In this document: positions 38,197-46,263 of the stretch, piece by piece
How the letters are laid out: each line of letters opens with the position of its first letter
Position numbering within the stretch: position 1 is the stretch's first letter
Assembly (NCBI RefSeq): GCF_000600085.1
Contig: NZ_CP006821.1
Coordinates: 1,573,926-1,637,925, forward strand
Direction: 5' to 3'
Source: Helicobacter pylori oki112
GTDB lineage: Bacteria; Campylobacterota; Campylobacteria; Campylobacterales; Helicobacteraceae
DNA: 64,000 nt
Notes under the pieces: generated by a model
The model's input: only the letters and a program-made list of their open reading frames with translations
What the model was told of the DNA's origin: nothing
Database searches by the model: none
Position numbers and translations under genes: made by a program

Positions 38197-38619
38197 CTAT
38201 AAATTCTTACTGGAATCAATGGCGTAATTGATCACGCCTCGATACTTTTTTAAGGCTGAACTCAAGGCTAAATACATGGTGGAGTTCTTGCCCATTTCAC
38301 TCGTTTCTATGTCTAAATCCACGCTGTTGCCATCATTTTTAGCCAAATGCCCGTCTCTAAAAAAAAGGCTTGCCCCATCTTTAGCGCTATTTTCAAAGTC
38401 TAAATGCCTAGGGTTAGTGTGGGCTAATGGCAAAACTTTACTGGATTGGTTTTCAAAAATTTCCGCTTTTTTCTCCGCTAAAACGCTTTCAAAATCCAAA
38501 TCCTTTGGCCTGTAAAAAGGGGTGTCCACATTAGCGATGTTAGAAGCGATCATATCTTGACGCAAAGACCGATAATCCAACGCTTTATAAACCAATCCAA
38601 ACGCTTTAGAAAAATCCAT
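38197..38619 (-). CDS. flgB: Flagellar basal-body rod protein FlgB
   Basis: A 140-residue proximal rod protein with RQDMIASNIANVDTPFYRPKDLDFE, the N-terminal rod motif, and a C-terminal helix MYLALSSALKKYRGVINYAI. First gene of flgB-flgC-fliE, preceded by a good sigma54 promoter. Confidence 0.95.
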   Translation of the reverse strand: MDFSKAFGLVYKALDYRSLRQDMIASNIANVDTPFYRPKDLDFESVLAEKKAEIFENQSSKVLPLAHTNPRHLDFENSAKDGASLFFRDGHLAKNDGNSVDLDIETSEMGKNSTMYLALSSALKKYRGVINYAIDSSKNL

Positions 38620-38656
38620 ATAAAACCCCTTTTTTAAACCCTTGCAAATTCATAAC

Positions 38657-38676
38657 ATGCAAAAAGCATTCCAAAA
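38657..38676 (-). promoter_or_regulatory. Sigma54 (RpoN) promoter for flgB-flgC-fliE
   Basis: On the minus strand the sequence reads TTGGAATGCTTTTTGCAT. GG and GC are exactly 10 bases apart, as required for sigma54 (GG-N10-GC), and it lies about 40 bases upstream of the flgB ATG. This fits the known RpoN control of H. pylori rod genes. Confidence 0.8.
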
Positions 38677-38763
38677 CCGGCTCGCTTTTTCACTTAAAGA
38701 ATGCGATCAATTTCAAAACATGCTTAAGCTTGAGCGATAAGCCAATTCAGATCCATTATAGTG

Positions 38764-38769
38764 TAAAAT
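38764..38769 (+). promoter_or_regulatory. Candidate -10 box for ftsW
   Basis: TAAAAT 56 bases before the ftsW ATG, on the strand opposite the flgB promoter. An AAGGA ribosome-binding sequence occurs at 38814-38818. Confidence 0.4.
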
Positions 38770-38825
38770 ACCCCTAAAACACCTTAAGAGAACGCCTATT
38801 CAAAAACCAAAATAAGGAAATCCTA

Positions 38826-39993
38826 ATGACTACAGACAGAAACCTGTTTTTTTGCGCTTCGCTATTGATTTTTTTGGGGGTATTGATGAGCTATTCGCTC
38901 TCAACTTACACCACAGTGGTGCTGTATCATTATGGGGAATTCCATTTTTTCATACGCCAGCTTTTAAGTGCGATCATGGGGATTGTTATCATGTGGGGGT
39001 TGTCTAGGGTTGATCCTAGCAAGTGGTTTAGCCGTTTGGGGTTTTTTCTTCTTTTTATCCCACCATTACTCATTATTGGCATGTTTTTTTTTGCCAGAAA
39101 GCCTTTCTAGTAGCGCTGGGGGGGCGAAGAGATGGATTCGTTTGGGGTTTTTTTCTCTAGCGCCTTTGGAGTTTTTAAAGGTTGGTTTCACCTTTTTTCT
39201 TGCGTGGAGTTTGTCTCGCACCTTTGTGGCAAAGGAAAAGGTTAATGTCAAAGAAGAACTCATCACTTTTGTGCCTTATTCGGTGGTGTTTGTAGCCTTA
39301 GCGATTGGGGTGGGGGTTTTGCAAAACGATTTGGGGCAGATCGTTCTTTTGGGGGCGGTTTTAGCGGTGTTGTTGGTTTTTTCTGGGGGGAGTGCGCATT
39401 TGTTTAGCTTGATTATTTCAGGGGCGTTTGCGATCAGCGTTTTAGCGATTGTTACAAGCGAGCATAGGATTTTACGCCTGAAATTGTGGTGGTCTAATTT
39501 GCAAAACTCGCTTTTCACGCTCTTGCCGGATAGATTAGCGAACGCTCTTAGAATAAGCGACTTGCCCGAATCCTATCAAGTCTTTCATGCAGGCAATGCC
39601 ATGCATAATGGGGGGTTGTTTGGGCAAGGGCTTGGGCTTGGGCAAATCAAGCTTGGGTTTTTGAGCGAAGTGCATACGGACATGGTCTTAGCCGGAATCG
39701 CCGAAGAATGGGGGTTTTTGGGGCTATGCGTTTGTTTTATTTTGTTTTCTGTTTTGATTGTTTTGATTTTTAGGGTCGCTAACCGCTTGAAAGAGCCAAA
39801 ATACTCGCTATTTTGCGTGGGTGTGGTGCTACTCATCAGTTTTTCTTTAGTGATCAACGCCTTTGGAGTGGGAGGAATTCTTCCGGTTAAAGGTCTAGCG
39901 GTGCCGTTTTTGAGCTATGGAGGGAGTTCGCTTTTAGCGAATTGTATCGCTATAGGGCTTGTTTTAAGCCTAGCACGATACACGAAGGGCTAA
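38826..39993 (+). CDS. ftsW: Septal peptidoglycan polymerase FtsW, frameshifted at a T9 tract
   Basis: SEDS-family glycosyltransferase that polymerises septal glycan with FtsI, with about ten transmembrane helices. Frame 1 (38826-39110) encodes the first part up to LLIIGMFF, then reads ARKPF and stops. Frame 2 carries LPESLSSSAGGAKRWIRLG, the catalytic loop, through the later DMVLAGIAEEWGFLG and PFLSYGGSSLLANC. Removing one T from the run at 39084-39092 makes one frame of 388 residues, the length I recall for H. pylori. Since ftsW is essential, slippage, phase variation, an internal start or a sequence error must be considered. Confidence 0.88.
39084..39092 (+). repeat. Homopolymer T9 tract in ftsW
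   Basis: Nine consecutive T, between ATG and GCC. Eight would keep ftsW in frame (ATG TTT TTT TTG CCA GAA). Confidence 0.95.
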
Positions 39994-40013
39994 AGAATAC
40001 TAGCCTTTTTTTT
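39988..40013 (+). terminator. ftsW terminator overlapping its stop codon
   Basis: GGCTA (39988-39992) pairs with TAGCC (40001-40005), followed by eight T. The TAA stop lies within the left arm. The same structure, slightly changed, recurs at 41194-41219. Confidence 0.7.
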
Positions 40014-40017
40014 AAAA

Positions 40018-41025
40018 TCAATGCCATAAAAAGGGTTCAATTTCTGCATCATTCAAATCAAAAACCACTTTATAATAGTCTTTAACAATCGCATTAATAT
40101 CCACGCCCTTAAACGCTTCAGGGTGGGCTTTTAGAGCGATAAATAAGCTTATAAGTGGGGCTCTAGGCCCGCCAATGTCCATTGTGGGGAGTTTATAAAC
40201 TTGCTTGTTTTTAATGGCTTTGATAGTGGAAAACTTGGGGTTGTTTAACACATCTTCAGGAGTGAGTGGGCTTACCCACCAAATGAAAATGATTTCAGGG
40301 TTTTCTTTAACGATTTTTTCCACGCTAATGTCAGCGCGCCCGAATTTGACATATTTCAAGCCAAAATTGTCTATGCCCCCTTTTTCTAAAATGTCTGAGC
40401 TAATGGCTTGATGGCCACTAATCTTATTGGCTTTGTGGAAAAGCTCCACCCCTTTTTTCTTTTTAACATCTTTCAAACGCTTTTTGATAAAATCCAAAGT
40501 TTCTTGCATTTTGGCGAATTTTTTAGAAGCATCAATTTCTAAGACTGCAGCTTGAGCTTGCATGGCTTGCATGGCCTCTGCAATCGTTGTTTCTTGAAAA
40601 GAAAGGAATGAAATCCCAAATTTTTTCGCATGCTCTACCGCTTTAGGGTTGCCCACAAAGGTTACAACAAGATCAGGGCTAAGCTTTTTTAAAAGCTCCA
40701 CATTTAGCGCGGCTGTATGATCAGTGCTCATGTGTTTGATGCGTTTAAGCTCTTCGCCTTTGAGAGTGGCTTTAACAATATCATCTTTAAAAGCGTAATC
40801 CGAAACGCCTACAACCCTGTTCCAAACATTAAGCATGGCAGGCACTTCTACATAGCTCCCTATGTAGGCTATTTTAGAAATAGGAAGCTTTATGGTTTGC
40901 TCCCCGAAATAATCCTTGACTTTGACTTCTTGCATTGAAGCGTTGCACACATTCAACAATAATGAAGCGACAAGTGCGCCTAAAGAATAAGAAATGAAAG
41001 CTTTTTTAAAGCGAGTAACTAACAT
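40018..41025 (-). CDS. ceuE: CeuE-type periplasmic metal/siderophore-binding protein, copy 1
   Basis: A 335-residue substrate-binding protein of the Fe3+/cobalamin ABC family, with a signal peptide (FISYSLGALVASLLLNVCNAS, cut near residue 29). Domain hallmarks are VKDYFGEQTIKLPISKIAYIGS, AALNVELLKKLSPDLVVTF and PLTPEDVLNNPKFSTIKAIKNKQVYKLP. No cognate permease gene is adjacent. It corresponds to HP1561, which published work has linked to nickel or iron-complex uptake. It is about 85-90% identical by eye to the second copy. Confidence 0.9.
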   Translation of the reverse strand: MLVTRFKKAFISYSLGALVASLLLNVCNASMQEVKVKDYFGEQTIKLPISKIAYIGSYVEVPAMLNVWNRVVGVSDYAFKDDIVKATLKGEELKRIKHMSTDHTAALNVELLKKLSPDLVVTFVGNPKAVEHAKKFGISFLSFQETTIAEAMQAMQAQAAVLEIDASKKFAKMQETLDFIKKRLKDVKKKKGVELFHKANKISGHQAISSDILEKGGIDNFGLKYVKFGRADISVEKIVKENPEIIFIWWVSPLTPEDVLNNPKFSTIKAIKNKQVYKLPTMDIGGPRAPLISLFIALKAHPEAFKGVDINAIVKDYYKVVFDLNDAEIEPFLWH

Positions 41026-41055
41026 AACGATCCTTTTTGTATGATTTATGAAGCG

Positions 41056-41061
41056 ATTATA
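41056..41061 (-). promoter_or_regulatory. Candidate -10 box for ceuE copy 1
   Basis: Minus-strand TATAAT (plus-strand ATTATA) about 31 bases before the ATG, followed by AAAGGA near the start. The same box is conserved before copy 2. A 17-base dyad ATGAAACTATTTTTCAT lies at 41091-41107, with a near-identical copy at 42294-42310. Confidence 0.5.
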
Positions 41062-41155
41062 ACATTACTAAGAAAATAACAATAGTAAAAATGAAACTAT
41101 TTTTCATAAAATCTTAAAAGATAAAGGTAAGATAAAAATAGGGAAGAAGATTTTA

Positions 41156-42310
41156 GCTATAGGGCTTGTTTTAAGCCTAGCGCGATACACGAAGGGCTAA
41201 AAAATATCAGCCCTTTTTTAAGAAATCAATGCCATAAAAAGGGTTCAATTTCTGCATCCTTCAAATCAAAAACCACTTTATAATAATCTTTGACAATCGC
41301 ATTAATATCCACGCCCTTAAACGCTTCAGGGTGGGCTTTTAAAGCGATATACAAACTAATGAGTGGGGCTCTAGGCCCGCCAATATCCATTGTGGGGAGT
41401 TTATAAACTTGCTTGTTTTTGATAGCTTTGATAGTGGAAAACTTGGGGTTGTTTAACACATCTTCAGGAGTGAGTGGGCTTATCCACCAAATAAAGATAA
41501 TCTCAGGGTTTTCTTTAACGATTTTTTCCACGCTAACATCAGCACGCCCAAATTTGACATATTTCAAGCCAAAATTATCTATGCCCCCTTTTTCTAAAAT
41601 ATCTGAATCAAGGGCTTGATGGCCGCTAATCTTATTGGCTTTGTGGAAAAGCTCCACCCCTTTTTTCTTTTTGACATCTTTCAAACGCTCTTTGATAAAA
41701 TCTAAAGTTTCTTGCATTTTGGCGAATTTTTTAGAAGCGTCAATTTCTAAAGCTTTAGCTTGAGCGTCAATATCTTCCATGACTTCTGCAATGGTTTTTT
41801 CTTGAAAAGAAAGGAACGAAATCCCAAATTTTTTCGCATGCTCTACCGCTTTGGGGTTGCCTACAAAGGTTACAACAAGATCGGGGCTAAGCTTTTTTAA
41901 AAGCTCCACATTCAAAGCCGCCACATGATCGCTGCTCATGGATTTAATGCGTTTAGGATCTTTGAGAGTGGCTTTAACAATATCAGATTTAAAAGCGTAA
42001 TCCGAAATACCTACAACCCTATCCCAAGTATTGAACATAGCAGGCACTTCTGCAAAGCTACCCAAGTAGATTATTTTAGAAACAGGAAGCTTTATAGTTT
42101 GCTCCCCAAAATAATCCTTGACTTTGACTTCTTGATTAGAAGCGTTAGCCACGCCTAATAAAGATGAAACAATAAGTGCACCTAAAGAATAAGAGATTAA
42201 GGCTTTTTTAAAGCGAGTAACTAACATAACGATCCTTTTTGTATGATTTATGAAGCGATTATAACACTATTTAAGGAAATACAAGCAGTAAAAATGAAAC
42301 TATTTTTCAC
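41156..42310. repeat. Tandem duplication unit B: ftsW-tail remnant, terminator, ceuE and its promoter
   Basis: Partner of unit A. Its left end, 41156-41200, is a non-coding fragment of the ftsW 3' end (AAGCCTAGCGCGATACACG) with the terminator hairpin GGGCT...AGCCC plus six T at 41194-41219. Confidence 0.88.
41226..42227 (-). CDS. ceuE: CeuE-type periplasmic metal/siderophore-binding protein, copy 2
   Basis: A 333-residue paralog of the preceding gene with the same signal peptide and domain layout (ISYSLGALIVSSLLGVANAS). Differences cluster in the N-terminal lobe and around residues 150-170 (VMEDIDAQAKAL versus AMQAMQAQAAVL). It is two residues shorter, having lost part of the GEELKRIKHM loop. 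It corresponds to HP1562. Divergence suggests a different or shifted ligand range, but this is not proven. Confidence 0.9.
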   Translation of the reverse strand: MLVTRFKKALISYSLGALIVSSLLGVANASNQEVKVKDYFGEQTIKLPVSKIIYLGSFAEVPAMFNTWDRVVGISDYAFKSDIVKATLKDPKRIKSMSSDHVAALNVELLKKLSPDLVVTFVGNPKAVEHAKKFGISFLSFQEKTIAEVMEDIDAQAKALEIDASKKFAKMQETLDFIKERLKDVKKKKGVELFHKANKISGHQALDSDILEKGGIDNFGLKYVKFGRADVSVEKIVKENPEIIFIWWISPLTPEDVLNNPKFSTIKAIKNKQVYKLPTMDIGGPRAPLISLYIALKAHPEAFKGVDINAIVKDYYKVVFDLKDAEIEPFLWH

Positions 42311-42359
42311 AAAATCTTAAAATTTAAAAGGAAATATCCTTTCATTAACTTTTTAAGAA

Positions 42360-42365
42360 TATACT
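42360..42365 (+). promoter_or_regulatory. Candidate -10 box for ahpC
   Basis: TATACT about 100 bases upstream of the ahpC ATG in the divergent gap with ceuE. No convincing -35. Alternative boxes nearer the gene cannot be excluded. Confidence 0.3.
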
Positions 42366-42465
42366 CCACCATGTTTCCGCTGATTGAGTGGAAAGCATAA
42401 TGAATTAAATCTAGTCAGGTTTAATTTTGATCCAACAAAATTTTAAAACACTTAAGGAGTTGTAT

Positions 42466-43062
42466 ATGTTAGTTACAAAACTTGCCCCCGATTTTAAAGC
42501 ACCTGCCGTTTTAGGAAACAACGAGGTTGATGAACACTTTGAGCTTTCTAAAAATTTAGGTAAGAGCGGTGCGATTCTTTTCTTTTGGCCAAAAGATTTT
42601 ACTTTTGTATGCCCTACAGAAATCATTGCGTTTGACAAAAGAGTGAAAGACTTCCAAGAAAAAGGCTTTAATGTGATTGGCGTGTCTATTGACAGCGAAC
42701 AAGTGCATTTTGCATGGAAAAACACCCCTGTAGAAAAAGGCGGTATTGGTCAAGTAACTTTCCCTATGGTGGCTGATATCACTAAGAGCATTTCTAGGGA
42801 CTATGATGTGCTGTTTGAAGAAGCGATCGCTTTGAGAGGAGCTTTTTTGATTGACAAAAACATGAAAGTAAGACACGCAGTGATCAATGACTTGCCATTA
42901 GGTAGGAATGCAGATGAAATGCTTCGCATGGTAGACGCTCTCTTGCACTTTGAAGAACATGGTGAAGTATGCCCAGCAGGCTGGAGAAAAGGCGATAAAG
43001 GTATGAAAGCTACCCATAAAGGCGTTGCAGAATATCTTAAAGAAAATTCCATTAACCTTTAA
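42466..43062 (+). CDS. ahpC: Alkyl hydroperoxide reductase AhpC (2-Cys peroxiredoxin)
   Basis: A 198-residue peroxiredoxin (also called TsaA) that reduces peroxides and peroxynitrite with thioredoxin. Peroxidatic Cys49 sits in FTFVCPTEI and resolving Cys169 in EVCPAGW. The open frame extends 13 codons upstream, but AAGGAG at 42454-42459 fixes the ATG at 42466. It is abundant in H. pylori and is monocistronic here, with its own hairpin terminator. Confidence 0.97.
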   Translation: MLVTKLAPDFKAPAVLGNNEVDEHFELSKNLGKSGAILFFWPKDFTFVCPTEIIAFDKRVKDFQEKGFNVIGVSIDSEQVHFAWKNTPVEKGGIGQVTFPMVADITKSISRDYDVLFEEAIALRGAFLIDKNMKVRHAVINDLPLGRNADEMLRMVDALLHFEEHGEVCPAGWRKGDKGMKATHKGVAEYLKENSINL

Positions 43063-43083
43063 TGGTTCAATTCGCTGTTTGAT

Positions 43084-43126
43084 CAAGAGAAACTTCGTTT
43101 TTCTTGGTTGAATCTTTTTCTTTTTA
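43084..43126 (+). terminator. ahpC terminator
   Basis: CAAGAGAAAC (43084-43093) and GTTTTTCTTG (43097-43106) form a 10-base stem with one G-T pair and a 3-base loop, followed by the T-rich stretch CTTTTTCTTTTT. Confidence 0.7.
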
Positions 43127-43208
43127 TTCTTTGCCAGTTTCTAAAATTTTCGTATCGTTTTATCTTTTTATAATTTTTGAATTAATTTTTTTTAATAAAG
43201 GGTTTTTT

Positions 43209-44024
43209 ATGAACATATTCAAGCGTATTATTAGTGTAGGGGTAATTGCTTTAGGTTTGTTTAGTCTATTAGACGCCAAACACCACAAAGAAAAAAAAGA
43301 AAAGCATGAAATCACTCGTGAGCTTAAAGTGGGCGCTAGCCCTGTGCCGCATGCGCAAATCTTGCAATCAGTCGTGGACGATTTGAAGGAGAAAGGGATC
43401 AAATTAGTGATCGTGTCTTTTACGGATTATGTGTTGCCTAATTTAGCGCTCAATGACGGCTCTTTAGACGCGAATTACTTCCAGCACCGCCCTTATTTGG
43501 ATCGGTTTAATTTGGACAGAAAAATGCACCTTGTTGGTTTGGCCAATATCCATGTGGAGCCTTTAAGATTTTATTCTCAAAAAATCACAGACATTAAAAA
43601 CCTTAAAAAAGGCTCAGTGATTGCCGTGCCAAATGATCCGGCCAATCAAGGCAGGGCGTTGATTTTACTCCATAAACAAGGCCTTATCGCTCTCAAAGAC
43701 CCAAGCAATCTATACGCTACGGAGTTTGATATTGTCAAAAATCCTTACAACATCAAAATCAAGCCTTTAGAAGCCGCGCTATTGCCTAAGGTTTTAGGGG
43801 ATGTGGATGGGGCCATTGTAACAGGGAATTATGCCTTGCAAGCAAAACTCACCGGAGCCTTATTTTCAGAAGACAAAAACTCGCCTTATGCCAATCTAAT
43901 AGCCGCTCGTGAGGATAACGCGCAAGATGAAGCTATAAAAGCGCTGATTGAAGCCTTACAAAGTGAAAAGACCAGGAAATTTATTTTGGATACCTATAAG
44001 GGAGCGATTATCCCAGCTTTTTAA
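43209..44024 (+). CDS. metQ: MetQ/NlpA-family substrate-binding protein
   Basis: A 271-residue D-methionine-type binding protein of the NlpA family (HP1564). It has a short hydrophobic leader (IISVGVIALGLFSLLDA), a Lys/His-rich linker, then ELKVGASPVPHAQILQSV and IVSFTDYVLPNLALNDGSLDANYFQH. No Cys lies at the end of the leader, so it lacks the usual lipobox. The frame is open upstream, but the ATG at 43209 gives the normal leader. Its ABC partners metN and metI lie about 9 kb away at 52846-54478. Confidence 0.87.
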   Translation: MNIFKRIISVGVIALGLFSLLDAKHHKEKKEKHEITRELKVGASPVPHAQILQSVVDDLKEKGIKLVIVSFTDYVLPNLALNDGSLDANYFQHRPYLDRFNLDRKMHLVGLANIHVEPLRFYSQKITDIKNLKKGSVIAVPNDPANQGRALILLHKQGLIALKDPSNLYATEFDIVKNPYNIKIKPLEAALLPKVLGDVDGAIVTGNYALQAKLTGALFSEDKNSPYANLIAAREDNAQDEAIKALIEALQSEKTRKFILDTYKGAIIPAF

Positions 44025-44496
44025 GCCATTTGGATAAAATTCATCTTTAAGATGAATGGGGGCTTTAGGCACTAATAAAAGGCTCTTTTCTCATTGAGCA
44101 TTAAAAACGCTAAAAATATTTTTAAAATACAACTATAAAAGAGCTTGCGCTAATCAAGTGGCAATTTCTTAAAAGCGTTATTTCTTAAAGGGGGAAATGG
44201 CGCAAAATAACCCCCTATCCCTTTAAGAAAATCATGATAAAATCTAAAACGATGAAGCAAAATAACAAAATATTAAACAAGACTTTAGCTGTCAATATGC
44301 GATTAGAATAAAGCCAAACATACAGCAAGCCTAAATCTCATTAAAGTTTTACGCTTTTAGAGTGTTCTTTAATGAATACCAGTTTTAAACCACCCGTTAG
44401 ACTGGGTTATAGAGCACTGAAACAAGTTTGGAAACAGGTTGGCTAATGGTCTTTAGCGTTTAAAAGGTTGCGTTTTTGAAAAGGTTTAAAATTTTA
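44025..44496. other. 472-bp gene-free region with strong inverted repeat
   Basis: No convincing gene. It holds ATTCATCT/AGATGAAT (near 44036-44054, beyond metQ), a perfect 12-base inverted repeat TTTCTTAAAGGG (44181-44192) and CCCTTTAAGAAA (44219-44230) with GGGG/CCCC extending inward, and several AT-rich possible -10 boxes (for example TAAAAT near 44236). A 24-codon plus-strand ORF starts near 44372 (MNTSFKPPVRLG) without a good ribosome-binding site. A structured RNA is possible. Confidence 0.5.
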
Positions 44497-46263
44497 TTAA
44501 AGATAGCCAAGTTCATAGAGTTTGTTGCTCATTTTCACTAACAAGCCCCCTAGTTTTGACCCCCCTTCCCCATGCTCTACTAAAATAGTGATAGCGTATT
44601 TGGGTTTTTCATAAGGCAAGAATGCCGTAATCCACGCATGGGATCGATGGAAATATTCCATATCCTTTTCTTTCATGCGGTTGACGATGTTTTGAGCGAT
44701 TTCCACAACTTGCGCGGTGCCGGTTTTACACGCTAAAGTAACCTTAGAACCCCTTGTGGAATGATAAGCGGTGCCGTCTTTATGGTTACACACTTCATAC
44801 ATGCCCACTCTCAAGGCTTGGAGCTTCTTTTTTTGAAAACTGTTTAAGGGATCTTTGAGCGGTTGTTTGTTGTTGATAGCAAAATGAGGCGTTGCCAGTT
44901 TGCCCGTAGCAATGAGTCCCGTGTAGGCTAAAACCTGCAAGGGCGTGGCTAAAAAAGAGCCTTGCCCAATAGCGGTAATGAGCGTGTCCCCAACGCGCCA
45001 ATCTTGATTGAAGCGTTTGAGTTTCCACAAATTATCCGGCACAATCCCCACAAATTCATTCGGCAAATCAACGCCCGTTTTTTCCCCAAAGCCCACTTCC
45101 CTTAAAGTTTTAGAGAGTTTTTCTATAGAGATTTCAAGCCCAAACTTATAAAAATACACATCCACGGACTCCCTAATGGCTTTATACAAATTGGAATTGC
45201 CATGCCCTGTTTTTTTCCAATCTCTGAATTTGCGCTTGCCCACTTCAATAAAAGGCGGTGTGGGGATAGTGGTGTTTTCTGTGATATGAAGATTTTCTAA
45301 AAAGCTTAACCCCACGCCCATTTTAACCACAGATCCCGGCGGGTACAAAGCGTTAGCGAAGCGGTTTAATAAGGGGTTATAAATATCATCTTGAAGTTTT
45401 TGCCATTTGTCTTGACTGATCCCGCCTACAAAATCGTTCAAATTGTATTCAGGGTAACTTCCTGCAACGAGCAATTCCCCATTTTCTGCATCCATCACTA
45501 AAATCGCCCCCCTTTTATTTTCAAAGAGCTTGTCCGCTTCTTTTTGCAAGCGTTTGTCTAAACTCAATTGCAAGTGGTTGTTGGTGCTTGGTGGTACTAC
45601 TTCTAAGGTGGCTAATTCTTGATTGAGTGCATTGACGCGCATGATTTTATAGCCCACCTTGCCTTGTAAAAGCTTGTTGTATTCTTTTTCAATGCCGGTT
45701 TTGCCCACAATCTGGCTGTATTGATTCTCTTCATCGTCTTTTAGATCTTGCAAGCTTGCCACCCCCACATAGCCTAAAACATGCGAAGCTAAAGCGTTAT
45801 TAGGATAGTAGCGCTTGTCTAAAGGGTGCACAAAAATGCCTTGAGTTTGGATGAGTTTGGTATAAAGAGGTTGCATGGCGATATAAGGAATGAATCCCAC
45901 CACTCTAATGAGGTTATGGTTGTAAAGCGAATTTTCTTTTTGGTAATTGTTTAAAAGCATTTCTTTGGAAAAGTTAGGGAAAAATGTTTGGATTATTTCA
46001 ATTTTTTCTAAAAGTTCTTTTTGTTTCAATCTGCTGGGCAAAAACACGCCAAACACCAATTCGTTAGTGGCTAAAAACTCATCATTTCTGTCTGTAATAT
46101 CGCCCCTTGTAGGGACTAGAAATTCTTTTTTAGTCATGTTTCGTTCGGCCAGTTTTTCATAGTATTCTTGATTTTTAACGCTTAAAATAAATAAATTTAA
46201 GGCTAGTAACCCCCAAAACCCTATAAAAACAAAGAGCAAAAGCTTATAACGAAGATTTTTCAT
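44497..46263 (-). CDS. mrdA: Penicillin-binding protein 2 (elongation transpeptidase)
   Basis: A 588-residue class B PBP of the Rod system. An N-terminal transmembrane helix (LLLFVFIGFWGLLALNLFIL) precedes the pedestal and transpeptidase domain with SxxK S311-V-V-K314, SVD (366-368, SxD being usual in PBP2) and KTG (513-515). It corresponds to HP1565. Its start overlaps the end of the membrane gene upstream by 20 bases, so the two form one unit. It acts in cell elongation. Confidence 0.93.
   Translation of the reverse strand: MKNLRYKLLLFVFIGFWGLLALNLFILSVKNQEYYEKLAERNMTKKEFLVPTRGDITDRNDEFLATNELVFGVFLPSRLKQKELLEKIEIIQTFFPNFSKEMLLNNYQKENSLYNHNLIRVVGFIPYIAMQPLYTKLIQTQGIFVHPLDKRYYPNNALASHVLGYVGVASLQDLKDDEENQYSQIVGKTGIEKEYNKLLQGKVGYKIMRVNALNQELATLEVVPPSTNNHLQLSLDKRLQKEADKLFENKRGAILVMDAENGELLVAGSYPEYNLNDFVGGISQDKWQKLQDDIYNPLLNRFANALYPPGSVVKMGVGLSFLENLHITENTTIPTPPFIEVGKRKFRDWKKTGHGNSNLYKAIRESVDVYFYKFGLEISIEKLSKTLREVGFGEKTGVDLPNEFVGIVPDNLWKLKRFNQDWRVGDTLITAIGQGSFLATPLQVLAYTGLIATGKLATPHFAINNKQPLKDPLNSFQKKKLQALRVGMYEVCNHKDGTAYHSTRGSKVTLACKTGTAQVVEIAQNIVNRMKEKDMEYFHRSHAWITAFLPYEKPKYAITILVEHGEGGSKLGGLLVKMSNKLYELGYL

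Larger units (their letters stand above)
39949..41107. repeat. Tandem duplication unit A: ftsW tail, terminator, ceuE and its promoter
   Basis: Matches unit B (41156-42310) at an offset of about 1207 bases. The match starts in the last 45 bases of ftsW, runs through the terminator and the whole ceuE gene, and extends past the promoter to the dyad ATGAAACTATTTTTCAT. Small substitutions and indels show it is not recent. Confidence 0.88.

Noticed and set aside
41060..41090. NikR operator TAACATT...AATAGTA upstream of ceuE
   Set aside because: The half-site spacing is 14 bases and the halves fit poorly to the known TATWATT-N11-AATWATA pattern.
43104..43208. 35-codon extension upstream of metQ
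   Set aside because: It would place a hydrophobic stretch in front of a good leader. The ATG at 43209 gives the expected signal peptide.
44160..44460. AapA/IsoA-type toxin-antitoxin locus in the gap after metQ
   Set aside because: The 24-codon ORF (MNTSFKPPVRLG) and other short frames do not show the SWK-type hydrophobic AapA peptide pattern.
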